DNA of 64,000 nt from Persicaria tinctoria (lineage: Eukaryota > Streptophyta > Magnoliopsida > Caryophyllales > Polygonaceae): positions 72,337,646-72,401,645 of the forward strand of contig JBANSL010000014.1 in the NCBI GenBank assembly GCA_037127255.1, written 5' to 3'. The notes under the pieces were generated by a model that had not been told where the DNA came from, searched no databases, and saw nothing but the letters and a program-made list of their open reading frames with translations. This document shows positions 1 to 11,661 of this stretch, one piece after another (the stretch's first letter is position 1; each line of letters begins with the position of its first letter). The translations under genes were made by a program, and so were the position numbers.

Positions 1-1787
1 TAGTCCACCCACTTCTAGGGTTGGGGCGAGCCCGACGATAGCCATGCGCGCTTGAGGTAAAAATCCGACATTTATCATGTTTTGAGCATTTTCCTACTTG
101 TTTATGTGTTTATTACCCGTCTAATGGAGATCCATGCTAACAACTTGGATTATAAACATAAAATTGGTAGAGACAATTAGGGTTTCTTGAGAGAGTTGTC
201 TAATTGTTGGAAAAGGTGAAAGCTTAGTCCTTTGATGCGATTTACATGATAATTTGTTTGGTTCTGCCTTATGCGTGCTTGGTTATCGTTGTTGCAAACC
301 TCAATCTTGGAAGCCTTTTACATACAGTTTATTTCGAAAGTCCCAAAGCATTTGCCTTTACTTTATTTCTTTATTTCGTTTTAATTCTCTGTCTACTCGA
401 TCTCGACCAAGCCTGGTCGACCTCGAGTTACTGATCTTCGATCTAGCATCGCTGTAGCTTACTTGTGCAGGTACTCGACGAGACGAAGCGAAGTCGACCA
501 AGACTCTACTCGACATCGAGTAGCCCCTCATCGACATCGACAAGCCTCTGCCTGCGACTGCTACGCTGTTCGACTGTCCGATCTTCTGTCGACTACCCTA
601 GTCGAGATCGAGGACCCTGTTGTCGACTTCTGTCCGTGAGATTTCACCGCTGCCTAGGATCCGCTGAAACGCTTCCTCGTGGATCGATCCTGACTTCCCA
701 CTGCTGCATCAGGAGGAGGTCTTGTAATTATTTGCAAGGGACGGAATCTGGTTTGCTGTGATTTATTTCTATTTTATATTTGCATTCTCGATTTCCTCCT
801 ATACAACACCTGTGCGCGGGTAAGATGGGCATACCAATTTTGAACCAGTTTACCCAAACTGTAGTGCAGTTCGTTCATTCGCCTAGACCTGTCTAGGTCT
901 ACCACGACGCTCTATCGAGTGGGATGGGGCAATGGAAAAGTCAGGAGGGGAAAGGGAAGAGTATATGGGACCATGGAAGGATTGGAAGGGGAAAGTGAAA
1001 GAATTCTCCAATGGAAGGATTGGAAGGGGAGTACTTGACATATTTTGGTAATTCGTTAAGTCTGTATGTGGAAAGAACGCCATATATGAATTCCACATCT
1101 ATAAGTTCTCATAAGTTACAATAGCTAGCTACAGCCTAGAGGACATAAAGTATAGACCTATTAGTTCTTTCCTGAATAGTATAGAAGTGTCTCTTCCACA
1201 TAGATTATAAAAGATTAAAAATGATGTGTTATAAAGGAGGATGAGACTCTACACAATTGCTTAAGCTTTTGTGTTAAGTTGGTGGATCACGACCTTATAA
1301 AAGAGTGAAGAATATTTTTTTTAAATTAAAAAAAAAACATATCATAAAATTTAGGTTGAATATATGAATTTTAATTTTGAAAAATTAATAAGAAAATAAT
1401 ATAAAGAGAAATTGATAGAAAAAGAGTGTAATAAGAATTGAACATTTGACTTTTAAATTGGTTTATGATTTTAATTAGTCTGGGTTTTGTTTAATTAGAT
1501 TCCTAAATCGATTATTTACGAGATCCCATGATTGCATCATCAACTCAAGTCAATTGAAATATGTCTACAAAATTAAAAGTTTGATAACTTTGTATTTTCA
1601 CATTAATACCTTGTGCGCTCTATATTAATTTGAATAAGATTCTTGTGCGTCATTAAACAGACATTAGCTTAAAAAAAAAAAGAAAAAAAAAAAGGGGTCT
1701 ATCAAAGAAAGTGTTGTTCTGAGAGCATATTTAACGAGTAAATCCAGCTAAACACGGCCTTGGGGGAGTGATTACCAACTCCACGCA
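1..1787. other. Unassigned repeat-like and AT-rich DNA
   Basis: No gene is supported here. Positions 395-680 are strikingly rich in the tetranucleotide TCGA (about 17 copies). The first 880 bases look like retroelement-derived sequence, but I recognise no protein domain or terminal repeat. From about 1300 on, the DNA is AT-rich with a poly-A stretch near 1671-1694. Confidence 0.5.
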
Positions 1788-1802
1788 GCCTACTACTATT
1801 CT

Positions 1803-1887
1803 TTTGAATAGGTAAATAAAGAGCGGTCATTTTGGAGTTCGAACCGAGGACCTATGGGTATTACCCACACGTCCTTTTCGGTGGGCC
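1803..1887 (-). mobile_element. Short tRNA-like retroposon, copy 1
   Basis: An 85-base unit read on the minus strand. It begins GGCCCACCGAAAAGGAC, carries a pol III B-box-like GGTTCGAACTCC, and ends in an A/T-rich tail (TTTACCTATTCAAA). It is bounded by a perfect direct repeat, TACTACTATTCT, at 1791-1802 and 1888-1899, as expected of a target-site duplication made by target-primed reverse transcription. A sister copy with a different duplication lies at 63028-63109. It is not a functional tRNA gene: no complete cloverleaf can be drawn. Confidence 0.7.
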
Positions 1888-2225
1888 TACTACTATTCTA
1901 TTAGTAGAGAGATCGCCACAAAAACGATGGATGAAAATTTCAACTTTCAACTATTTTGAAGCAAATTTTTCCACTTGTCTAATTTCCTTTTTTTTAGGGT
2001 AAACTATAGAACCATTCTTTAATTAGAGGCACCTTAATAACTTAATTAGACCTTTTTTTCACTAAACCACCCTTAAATTAAATATTTTGTCATTGATTTA
2101 AAAAAATTAAATATTTTGTCGGTAGACGACTAGACGTCCAGACCGGAACCATATCCTCTGTCCCCACTCCGTCTAGACCACCTTTAAATTAGAAAAATCC
2201 TATAACCTATTAACTTAATATCTTT

Positions 2226-2659
2226 AATTTTTTTTATTAGGAAATAATTCGAGGGTCGGACATACCCGACATCTCGAAAGACTGACAAAGTCGGCAGACG
2301 GCGAATCATCTAAACATACAACAAAATAATCATAAAAAAAGGTGCAGTACAAACGGTGAAAAGCACACAAATCAGTCAAACAAGCGAACCTAACCCAGAT
2401 AAGCATGGGATAACATGGACTAAAAGCCAACGCTAAGCATCACCAAACAGTGACACCGTTGCCCAGCGATACCAACATGAGTCCATGTAGGCGATGAAGA
2501 CGATCCTCCAAGAAAATTCCGTGGCGCAGAGTCGCCTCGATCCTAGCCAAACCCAACACCGGACGTCAGAGCCCCAACTCAAGAGATGAACGCCACGAAC
2601 AACAGACTCGCAGCCGAGAACCACCAATTTGTAAGACCACCAAGAGGCCCTTTCGGGAT
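2226..2659 (-). mobile_element. Non-coding retroposon with poly-A tail, copy A
   Basis: Read on the minus strand this 434 bp unit ends in CCTCGAATTATTTCCTAAT followed by poly-A (poly-T at 2226-2238 on the plus strand). An 11-base repeat, TTAATATCTTT, flanks it at 2215-2225 and 2660-2670. Related copies lie near 14361-14817 and 37831-38092, with a weaker relative near 59545. The shared part is the GC-richer body with the GTCTGCCGACTTTGTC region. No long ORF is seen, so it is probably a non-autonomous LINE derivative or SINE. Confidence 0.6.
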
Positions 2660-2679
2660 TTAATATCTTTTAAATTTTA

Positions 2680-3399
2680 TCTATATACATATACTAAAAT
2701 CAACGGATAACGTTATAAGTGATGTTCTATAGTTGATTCTAAGAAAAAAATTCTCAATATAAAAAATTAAAATAATATGTTGTCATTATTTATATAAAGT
2801 TATTATAAGTCACAATCTATCTATATATTTTAGTTAATTGATAAAAATATAATTCAAAACTATTTCATATCCACACTTACCAAAACATTAATAAATGTTT
2901 TTTTTTAAGATAAAAATCGGGTGGTGGTTAGCCAACCCGAGAGCATCCCGAAGGATGAGATCACGAAGATCTGAAAGAAAAACAAACACAAAATACATCA
3001 AAAGAACCAACCAGATCAAACCCAGAAAAAACTAAACCCTAAGCAAACAAGGGGACACAACAACGAGATGAAGGAAGCCCGACGTGGTGAAGTTGACAAC
3101 TAGCGCATGTGACAGGACCAGCTGACACGATGTCTCGCCGCCGGAAAGACAGAAATCAGAAATCCTCGCAAGGCAAAGACGACACCTGGGGAGGTGTGGA
3201 TCACACGCCGTATATATTCTTTTATTTGATAGTGTTATTTTATTTATATCTAGATTTAGTGAAAAGAATTATTTATATTGAAATTAATTATTTAATACAT
3301 GTTATTTTTATTTATATCTATATTTTTTTTGACCGAATGAAATATTTATATATAGAATATCGTACATATTCTCATGCACGAGACGGGCTACACACTAGT
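2680..3399 (+). mobile_element. Non-autonomous Helitron, copy 1
   Basis: It starts TCTATATACATATACTAAAA directly after an A and ends CACACTAGT directly before a T. These are the expected 5' TC and 3' CTAGT ends and the A/T insertion site of Helitrons. The start is the same as in the element at 10290-11104, and the AT-rich interior before the 3' end is also similar. The interior holds another retroposon-like insertion (about 2901-3195). There is no RepHel ORF. Confidence 0.6.
2901..3195 (-). mobile_element. Retroposon-like insertion inside Helitron 1
   Basis: A poly-T run at 2901-2908 is followed by a GC-richer 290 bp body whose base composition differs from the surrounding Helitron. Its layout (minus strand, 3' poly-A) matches the other non-coding retroposons of the window. 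I could not find a clean target-site duplication, so the ends are approximate. Confidence 0.35.
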
Positions 3400-3587
3400 T
3401 GTAAATAAAAGTATTTTATGGTGGTTTTGTGAAAAATGATACTCCATCGGTTAATCAAAATATATAATTTTAACAGTTTATACATTTTTGTTATAAAACT
3501 AACAAATATAATTTTATATATTCATTTATTATACTATTTTTCCCCTCAAAATTTCCAATTAAGACTTTATAAATCATTTTAAGAGCA

Positions 3588-4417
3588 ACTAGTATGATCC
3601 CCGTGCCAAGGCGCGATTTTTTGTAAATAAAATCTTATTAGTATATTAAATTAATATTATAACATAATTGTAAAAGTTCAGATAATTAAATATTTTGAAT
3701 TAAACTCATGGGTTGAGAAAACGATTAAAGTAGTATATATAGATATATATAGATATAGATTACTAATATTAATTTTATATTTTCTTATTATTAATTTTAT
3801 GTTTTGAATTAATCCCAATAGTTAGTAAAATTAAAGAAAAAAGAGAATTAAAGGAAAAAGAAGGAAAAAAAAATTAAAGAAAATAAAAGAAAAATGGCAA
3901 AAAAAATGATTGGTCGAGACTCCTAAAAGTCCTCTAAGCTTGCCACATCATCCTAAACTCTTCTAAATTAAGAGTTTATATAGATAGATATTGTTTTTTT
4001 AGAGAAAAAAAACTACTAAAATTATAATTTAGGCTAAGATCAATGTTTTGAAGTAAGCCCAATAATTAGTAAAATTAAAGAAAAAAGAGAATTAAAGGAA
4101 AAAGAAGCAAAAAATTAGAATTAAAGAAAATCAAAGAAAAATGGCAAAAAAAAAAAAATTGGTCGAGACTCCTAAAAGTCCTATAAGCTAGACACATCAT
4201 CCTAAACTCTTCTAAATTAAGAGTTTACATAGATATAGATAGTTAGTAAAATTAAAGAAAAAAGAGAATTAAATGAAAAAAAAAAGAAGAAAAAAAATTA
4301 AAATAAAAGAAAATCAAAGAAAAATGACAAAAAAAAATGATTGGTCGAAACTCCTAAAAGTCCTTTAAGCTTGACACGTCATCCTAAACTCTTCTAAATT
4401 AAGAATTTATATATAGA
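3588..4417 (-). mobile_element. Helitron-like element with triplicated 5' region
   Basis: On the minus strand the 3' end reads GCCTTGGCACGGGGATCATACTAGT followed by T in parts: the CTAGT terminus is at 3588-3592, with a short GC-rich hairpin before it. The 5'-type terminus (TCTATATA..CTCTTAATTTAGAAGAG) occurs three times, near 3985, 4240 and 4417. Each copy is followed by the same roughly 170-200 bp block containing TGGTCGAGACTCCTAAAAG or a near-variant on the plus strand. The result looks like tandem head-to-head-end insertion or 5' end duplication. No coding capacity. Confidence 0.55.
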
Positions 4418-4594
4418 ATAGATTTTAATAATTAAATACTAAAATATCTAAAATGATACTAATTATCTTTATTTAACAAAATTTACCCAATAAAATGCCA
4501 AAATAATACTGTACTACATTTGTTAATATAAAAAAGCCCTATAATACTAACTACCTTCATGATCAAATCAACCTTTCAAACACCAGCAAAAATA

Positions 4595-5614
4595 CGGGAC
4601 CTAGACATACCACCAAAGATCAAAATCTTCCTTTGGAAGATCACAAAAAATGGTTTACCAACTACCTCTAAATTAGCTTCAAGATGATTAGGGATCCCTA
4701 CTGACTGCCCGCTATGTGACTCTAATTTCGAGGACATCCCTCGTCTTTATGGAGTTGCCCTATAACAAGGGACACCGTACTCACAATAGATCCAGTTCTG
4801 TACAGGAAAACCGCTAATGCATTTAATGACGACTCTAACCTCAACGAAATACTACAAGACATTAAAAATAATTTGGGTAAATCCCGCTTCTCCACTCTTG
4901 CCTTTGCATGGTGGGGAATCTGGTATTTCAGGAATAAGACACTATTTGATAAGATCCACCTAGATGTACGTTGCATAAAATCTTTCGTCAATGACCAAAT
5001 CACCCTTTGGAAATCAACCAGAACTACAAAAGACATCGACATCAAGGGAAACCCGGAACACATAACCAAAACTACAAGTAAACGAGGACATAAAGCAAAA
5101 CGGGAACCCCCGGCGGCAGAAAAATATAAACTCAACTTTGACGGGGCACTTTCTCCGTCAAGTTCTGCCTCCTATGGCTTTACAATTAGGAACCACTCGG
5201 GAACCCCGATCTATTTTGGTTGTGGTCCTTGCCCGATCCCTTCCGTTGCATGAGCCGAAAGCTATGGGGTCTGGCAATGTATCACGACCGCCTTAGACCT
5301 ACAAATAAAGGACCTAGAAATTGAAGGCGATAACCTCATTGCAATCAACAGCCTAAAAGGTCTTGGGAAACCTCCAGGAGACTCTGAAATGATTGTCTCA
5401 GACAGTCTAGTCTCGTTAGGTTTCCACTCGACATATGAGATTCGTCATGCCTACCGTGAGGCAAACCAAGTTGCGGACCGCCTATCGCATCTGAACTTTG
5501 CCATACACTGCCATAATAGCCCTGACGATTCTTTGCTCAGTTCCCTCATTCGCAAGGATTCCCTTTGCTCTTAGGGCCCCCCTAAAGCCAAATTATTTCC
5601 ATTTCAAAAAAAAA
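4595..5614 (+). mobile_element. 5'-truncated L1-type LINE (LINE-A)
   Basis: A 1.02 kb LINE 3' end bounded by a perfect 17-base target-site duplication (4578-4594 and 5615-5631) and ending in poly-A (5606-5614). It opens in the reverse-transcriptase-linked zinc-binding region (IPPKIKIFLWKI, then CPLC) and ends with an RNase H domain (YKLNFDGALSPSSSASYGF, IEGDN, ANQVADRLS). Several in-frame stops, such as those near 4690 and 5251, show decay. 5' truncation is the usual outcome of target-primed reverse transcription. Confidence 0.75.
5122..5574 (+). pseudogene. LINE-A RNase H domain (RVT_3) relic
   Basis: The plus strand encodes an RNase H fold of the plant non-LTR type: the first catalytic Asp in NFDGAL, then IEGDN around 5320, then the ANQVADRLS motif near 5470, ending in a natural stop at 5572-5574. 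A TGA at 5251-5253 interrupts it, so it is not functional. It lies at the very 3' end of LINE-A, where the RNase H domain of these elements is normally found. Confidence 0.65.
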
Positions 5615-5872
5615 AAACACCAGCAAAAATAGAACAACAACAACCGACAAGGAACTTCGACATCTACAAATCGGCGATCTGAGCTTTGAAAAAAACCACC
5701 AATAGGCCATTACAAGCTCAATTTCGAGGGGTATTATTTTCCATCTCAAAGGGGTTCTTTTGGATTCGCCATACGTGACTGTAACAGAACGGTTGTGTCC
5801 CTTGGCTCCGGCACTTGCAACAACACGTCGACTGTATTCTCCGAGGCAATGGGCCTCCATTTGGGGGTGATT

Positions 5873-8800
5873 TGTAAAGGCCCGGATTTTTAAATAATAA
5901 ATTTCAACAAATAATATAAAATGGATTTAAGTCGGAAAAAAATAATAATAAAAAATCGAATATTTTAAGGAAAACTCGTTATCAAAATAATAAATCTAAC
6001 TCGAAACTCTTAAAGCGGGTTTTGAAATTTGTATTCCGGGTATTTTTTTGACCAAACTTGGGACCCCTTCCTTGTTTCTTTTGCTCCCCTCTCCGATTTT
6101 CCCAGTAGTAGGAGTGCAATAGGGGTGCAGTACTCATCCTTGTCCTATGCTTCCTTTCCCAAATGAGACAACCCACTTCCTATTTTATTTTCCTTTTTCT
6201 TTTCTTCTTTTCCTCTCTCTCATTCTCTGATTTCTGTTGAGGGCAGATGATGCAGATTCACTTGCCCCTTGTAATTGTAATTCACAGATCACTTTGTCCT
6301 TACTCTCTATTTGCACAGGCCTGCTCCTTATGTTTGTGCTCCCCCACAAACCCATTTTCATCCATTCACTCCCTCCCTCTGTTCCTCTCTGGAAACCACC
6401 AAAGAACCCTCACAGCAAAACCCTTTCTCTCGAGCTGTTGTCCGATTCACAGGCTCATCACCACCGCTATTTCCGTTCGTTTTCAGCCACCTCGTCCCTC
6501 GTCGGCCGTCGTTCCAAGTAACCGGATTCCCCTCTCCACGCCGTCGCCGAGCTTCCATCCTCACCCTCTGAATCCGAGGCAGCAGTGGCAGCAGCGCCAC
6601 CCAACCTTGTCCTCTGGTGCGAAGCCGAGTCGCAAGTACCCGCCGAGCGCTTTTCGAGCGCGTCCCTACAGCACCCCGTCTCCTCCTCTCTCCGTCAAGC
6701 AGCAGCAGCTGCCTTCCCGAGAGTCCCAGGCGAGACCGAGCAGCCCCGGACCAGACCAGGAGCACCCCGACGCCGCAGCGCCACCCCACTTCCTCTTCCT
6801 TTCCCCTGGTTCTTCATTCCGATCGGTAAAGCTTCCTCTCTTCGATTCCGACTCGATTCCCGCATAAAAGTACTCTTTTATAACGTCTCCCTTCTTCCTA
6901 GAATGGTTCGACGCTGATCTACCGTCGTTGGAGCCGAATCGGACCCGGCGAGCGTTCTTCCGACGAGTCTCGAAGCCCTCTCGGTGAGATTTCTTTTCCT
7001 CCTCCTTCCTTACTCGCGTTTGATCCTTATGGGTTGGTTGAGGTCGGGAAAAGGTGATGACGAGGAGGAGAGTGGGTCGAGAATTCATGGTCGCCGGAAC
7101 CTGGGATTCGCCCCCTTTCTTCCATGATTTCCGTAATCGCGCAGAGCTCTATTCTGGGATTTTGGGGGAGACAGTCCTATTATGCGGGTTGGGCTCGGAT
7201 CCGGGTTTTCCTATCGGGTTATAAACTTTGGGCCTTGGGTTGTCTTGCTTTAAGAGAGTATTGTTTAATGTGTGGTGCTAATATGTTATGTTATTATTTG
7301 TTATATCGTTATATAGTTGGTATATAATTATTCTTGATTTATAGATTATTATTATTAGTATGGTATTTCGGAATTTTGTGATGAATATATATTTTCTGAG
7401 AATTATTAGTATATATTATAAAATGGTTTAAAAGAGACATTATTTGGAATATGTATTTAGTGATGTTTTAATTTGGGAGTTAAGGAAATCTTAAATGAGT
7501 TATGGGTTTTGATTTATAAATATGGTTGTGGAAATAAAATTATTGTGGTGACAAAATGTCGCACTTTGTTATATAATGATTTTGAAATAAAATGCCTGAA
7601 TTATTTCTATAATATGATTTGAGAAATTGTTTTTAAAATGAGTTGACTTAACTTGAGATTTAAGGGTTTGGCAAACTTTGGGAAATCAGTTTGGAAATAT
7701 TATTTACTCCCTCCGTTTCCTTTTAATTGTCGTTTTACTATTCATGCACGTTTTTTAAGGTGTGAAAAACTATATGAAATAATAATTTTTTAAAATATTT
7801 TTTTCGATAATCTCATACTTATTGGTGATAAGTATCATATTATTAAAAAATATTATTAAAATATTAATATTTAATATAGTTTTTATCATTCTAAAACTAC
7901 GTGCATGATTTGAAAAAGTCACTTAAAAGGAAACGGAGGGAGTAATATTCAATGTTAAAGAAGGGATTTGACGGAACTTGAACTATTTGATCTTGAGCTT
8001 GAAGTTATGTTAAAAGTGTCATTTCAAATGTTGGGATTTTGTCTTGGCTTGATGATGTTGGTTTGAGAAGGGATTTGGAAGAATGATTTTGGTTGATGTT
8101 GGTCATATTGGAAAGGTTTTGGAAACGGCTTTACTATCGGTTGGTTTTGAGCATGTTGAGAACTTGGGTTCTGTGTGTATGAATGTGAGTTCGGTAGCTT
8201 ATGAAAATGGCTTATTGATAGGTGTGTATTGCTTTTGGATTGCTTTGGACTTGCATTGGGCCCTTGCTTGTGTTATCCTGTTGTTCTGCATCTTCAGGTA
8301 AGTTCCTTAGGGGGCTTACTCAGGTTGGACATTCATGCCTGTTGTTGCATTTTATGTTAGGTGTTGCATATGCATAAAAGCATGTCATGTAGTATCCTGT
8401 TTAGGTTGCACTGATTGAATGAGCATCTGCTTACTTTATGCGTTTGAAACATAACGGCCGTTATCTGTGATAGTCCTAGAGTCTTTGCTAGGGTCATAGG
8501 GTAGCCCAGCTTCATCGGGTACCCTGAGTCAATCGAGTCATGAACTTCCTTATATTATGAGATGCCTGCGGGCTTTATTGTGGAGCGGGTTAGGCATGCG
8601 TGCCGCCCGATTATGATGGAATGCATTCACGAGTTGGCCAGTCTCCGCCCTATCGGAAGGGGGTGGAGGTAGGAGAGGGATATGCCATTTGGCATTGTCT
8701 TGGGCCCTTTACAGTATTTCTGCACATTATTATACTTAGGGGCATGCTAGTGTGTTTGACTTTCGTACTGCATTAGAGCATCTTTATTAGGTATAGTACA

Positions 8801-9257
8801 TACTATGTGGCCTCAGCAATGACTGCCGGTCCCGCATGAGTGGCTCGATCTGACTCCTTTCCCCGTTCTTTTTTTCAAGGTATTTTCTGCAGATCTTGTT
8901 TGCTCCTTGCTTCTGTGACGGGAAACCCTTTGCCGAATCAAAGAACCTAGCTAATATTCTAACTTGGTATAAATGGTAATCATTCGCTTACGTTTTGGTT
9001 TTGACCCGGCTCTGCCGTGACACTTTGTATCTTAACTTGTTTCCGCTTTACTTTCATTTAAACTGAATTTCGCGACATAGTCTCAGGACAGGTTAAGGGT
9101 ACCCAATGACCCTTCGAGGTTTTTAGGGTTTGAAATCCCCCCTTCTACTAATCTTAAATGAGTTTAAAACCTCGACCCGTACCTGGATTGCAAGATCCGA
9201 ACAAGGGTTTTCATCCCTTGAAACGTAACCCGGAAATCATAATTCTGGGTCGTTACA
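5873..9257 (+). repeat. Left LTR (3385 bp)
   Basis: It is bounded by TG..CA termini with the inverted ends TGTAA and TTACA. The GC-rich block at 6400-7050 looks like an LTR transcribed leader. A Stowaway MITE (7707-7942) is nested in it. The last 194 bp match 9739-9932 with about six differences by eye, so the two ends of the element are moderately diverged. Confidence 0.65.
7707..7942. mobile_element. Stowaway MITE, copy 1
   Basis: A 236 bp element with terminal inverted repeats CTCCCTCCGTTTCCTTTTAA and its complement, and a TA target duplication on each side (7705-7706, 7943-7944). These are hallmarks of Stowaway MITEs mobilised by mariner-type transposases. A nearly identical copy in the opposite orientation lies at 57708-57944. 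Confidence 0.85.
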
Positions 9258-9261
9258 AAGA

Positions 9262-9278
9262 TGGTATCAGAGCTGAGG
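9262..9278 (+). other. Primer-binding site of the long-LTR element
   Basis: TGGTATCAGAGCTGAGG lies four bases behind the left LTR. It begins with the 12 bases complementary to the 3' end of plant initiator methionine tRNA, which primes minus-strand synthesis in most plant LTR retrotransposons. Confidence 0.75.
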
Positions 9279-10289
9279 TTGTGCAATTCGGGTATGCAAG
9301 GGTCGAGTGTATGTTTTGGAAAACCGCCAATGGATTTCAAAGGATTTGAAGATGTTTTGAAGGGGCAAAATGAACTTAAGACGTCTAACCCCAAATTGGA
9401 CTAAGTAATGAACTCGACTTGTAATAAATGAGAAAAAAACCGACCAAACGGGGACACGAGTGGGTAGTAAAGGCGCTAGACCACCCCTCTTGGGTGTAGG
9501 TTGGAATGGGTAGGCAAATATCAGCTTGTTCTTTACAGATGAGTTGGGAGACTCAAATGAGATCATTATGAGTGTTATTGACTGATTCTATGCTGAATGC
9601 TTGATATGCTAAAGTCTGATTTGGTAGTCCTAACAATGAGTTGTGTATTGATTGATCTGTGCAAAAGGGGTAGCGGGAGTGCCTTTATTTGTACATTGTC
9701 AAACCCAGCTTGTGTGAAACAGCCCCTTCTACTATGGTTGAATTTCGCGACATAGTCTCAGGACATGTTAAGGGTACCCAATGACCCTTCGAGGTTTTCA
9801 GGGTTTGAAATCCCCCCTTCTACTAATCTTAAATGAGTTTAAAACCTCGACCCGTACCTGGATTGCAAGATCCGAACAAGGGTTTTCATCCCTTAAAACG
9901 TAACCCGGAAATCATAATTTTGGGCTGTTACATGATTAAGGCCCTTCATTTAGGCCTTGATAATCTTCTCATAGAAGGGGACTCTTTAGTTGTGATTAAG
10001 GCTATTCTGGGAGACTGGTCTTGCCCATGGAATATTGAATTGACTTCGACCTTTCTTCGGTCCTTCTCTAATGTTGCTATTCGTAATATTTTCAGGGATT
10101 CAAACGCGGTGGCAGACAGGATTACTCGTCTGACTTGCTGTTTTTCCACGTGGCAACTTCTGGTTTAATATTTTCCCGCCTTTTTTTAACCAATTACACT
10201 GTGCCATGTGTATATTTTTTATCACCTATTTTTAATTTATTTTTTTAATAGTATTTTGTTATCTTTGGCAATCATATGATTCAGTACTA

Positions 10290-11104
10290 TCTATATACAT
10301 ATACTAAAACCGATGCATTGGGGCCTGCGTGGCGGCACGTAAGTGAATCTGCCTACGTGGCGGCGCGAGAGTGCGTCTCACAAAGCTTTCTCCCGTCAAA
10401 AAGGAAATCTAATAAAAATAATTATTTTATTTTACCATTAACACATATAATTGGATAGATGGAATATCTTATAAAAGAGTAAATATTATATAAGGAAAAA
10501 ACTATATCAATATAATTAAACATAGTAGTAGTAATAATAAAAATAATTAATAAAACTAATTTTCATAGTCATACTTACCAAAAATATTAATAGATAAATA
10601 TGTAATATTTGATAGGTGCTATTTTATTTATATTTAGATTATTTTTTGGTGGAAATAATTATTTATATCAAAATCAATCATTTAATAATTGTTATTTTAT
10701 ATCTATCTATATTATTTTTTGAGGCCAAAATAAATAATTAAAATATTATATAGCTATATATCTAGCCACAATCCATCCGTACATAGATATTTTAGTAAAC
10801 TAATGTAATAAATATGTACTACATATTTAATAAAAAAGAATATTAAAATATTTTTAAAAATCAACTATCTAATTAAATTACATGAGATTTAATTAACCAT
10901 AGATTAGATAAAAAAAAACTTTTACGTAGTACCTTATAATTGTGAATTTTATTTATATTTTGAGAGAATCTAATTAAAAGATATTTAGATTATACATAAC
11001 CTATCGAACTAATTTTATTTATTTTTATATTATTTTTTAGAGGAAAAAATAATTTATATTTAGATTAACACATTTCCCGTACACGGGACGGGATCTGCAC
11101 TAGT
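10290..11104 (+). mobile_element. Non-autonomous Helitron, copy 2
   Basis: It opens with TCTATATACATATACTAAAA after an A and closes with CTAGT (11100-11104) before a T. About ten bases before the end is a GC-rich stretch able to form a small hairpin (CCCGTACACGGG). The start is identical to copy 1 at 2680, and both share AT-rich interior segments. No protein-coding sequence. Confidence 0.65.
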
Positions 11105-11547
11105 TATATATATATAGTCATATAGATATATCGTTGATTTTGTTGAACCTTAATTAAAGAAATTTGTTTTATATGGTAAGTTGTTAATCATATATTTTTG
11201 TAAATTATTTTATTTTTTCTGATTGTGTATTTTATGTTCATATCGATTTTCCACTTTTCAAATTCAAGAGTTTTCCACTTTCCAAATATAAAAACTACAC
11301 ACATATTGCACAATTTTGGGATTTTTTCCGTCACTTCCCTGCTCAAACAATAGGTAATCCTTGGGGTTGCACATTTTTTATATAATATATTAATTCACTT
11401 GTCTTTTTTTTTTCCTTTATATAACATCGTAAGATTCATTCTTCGTTTCATCTTCGACTTCATTTGTATTTTCGGGTAGTTTACACTTCTTATCCTATAC
11501 TATACTAAATTAAAACATCTTTTTTTGTCACGTGTCATCTTTTAGTT
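11105..11547. other. AT-rich spacer
   Basis: No gene, terminal repeat or hairpin of note is visible. A second Helitron-like start (TCCTATACTATACTAAATTAAAA) occurs near 11493, but I found no matching 3' end. Confidence 0.4.
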
Positions 11548-11661
11548 AAAATTTTTGGGTGTTGCTAGATACACCACAAATCACAAGGTTAAAATTGCAC
11601 GTCCTTAAGGACGTGCAAGCCTTGTGTCTAATTAATATTTTTATAAAAAAAAATTAACCCC

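Larger units (their letters stand above)
5873..9932 (+). mobile_element. LTR retrotransposon, mostly deleted, with a 3.4 kb LTR
   Basis: The element starts TGTAAAGGCCCGG at 5873 and ends GGGCTGTTACA at 9932, flanked by the 5-base duplication TGATT (5868-5872, 9933-9937). The left LTR runs to 9257 (GGGTCGTTACA). It is followed by a tRNA-iMet primer site, TGGTATCAGAGCTGAGG, near 9262. Only about 480 bp of internal sequence and the last 194 bp of the right LTR (9739-9932) survive. No gag or pol is left, so its superfamily is uncertain; long-LTR Gypsy is my best guess. Confidence 0.75.
5690..10168 (+). pseudogene. LINE-B RNase H domain, split by an LTR element
   Basis: Positions 5690-5872 and 9938-10168 are two halves of one RNase H reading frame. 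The left half ends SEAMGLHLGVI; the right half resumes KALHLGLDNLLIEGDSL and continues to RDSNAVADRITRL before a stop at 10166-10168. When the intervening LTR element and one copy of its TGATT duplication are disregarded, the frame is open throughout. This is direct evidence that the LTR element inserted into an older LINE. The LINE's 5' limit is not resolved. Confidence 0.75.

Noticed and set aside
6237..7088. Frames of 140-206 codons in the GC-rich block
   Set aside because: They lie inside the long LTR, overlap each other on both strands, and have low-complexity Ser/Pro/Arg composition without a domain.
9158..9349. Repeated short protein MSLKPRPVPGLQDPNKGFHP at 9158 and 9833
   Set aside because: Both lie in the duplicated LTR end, so the repeated frame is a by-product of LTR duplication.
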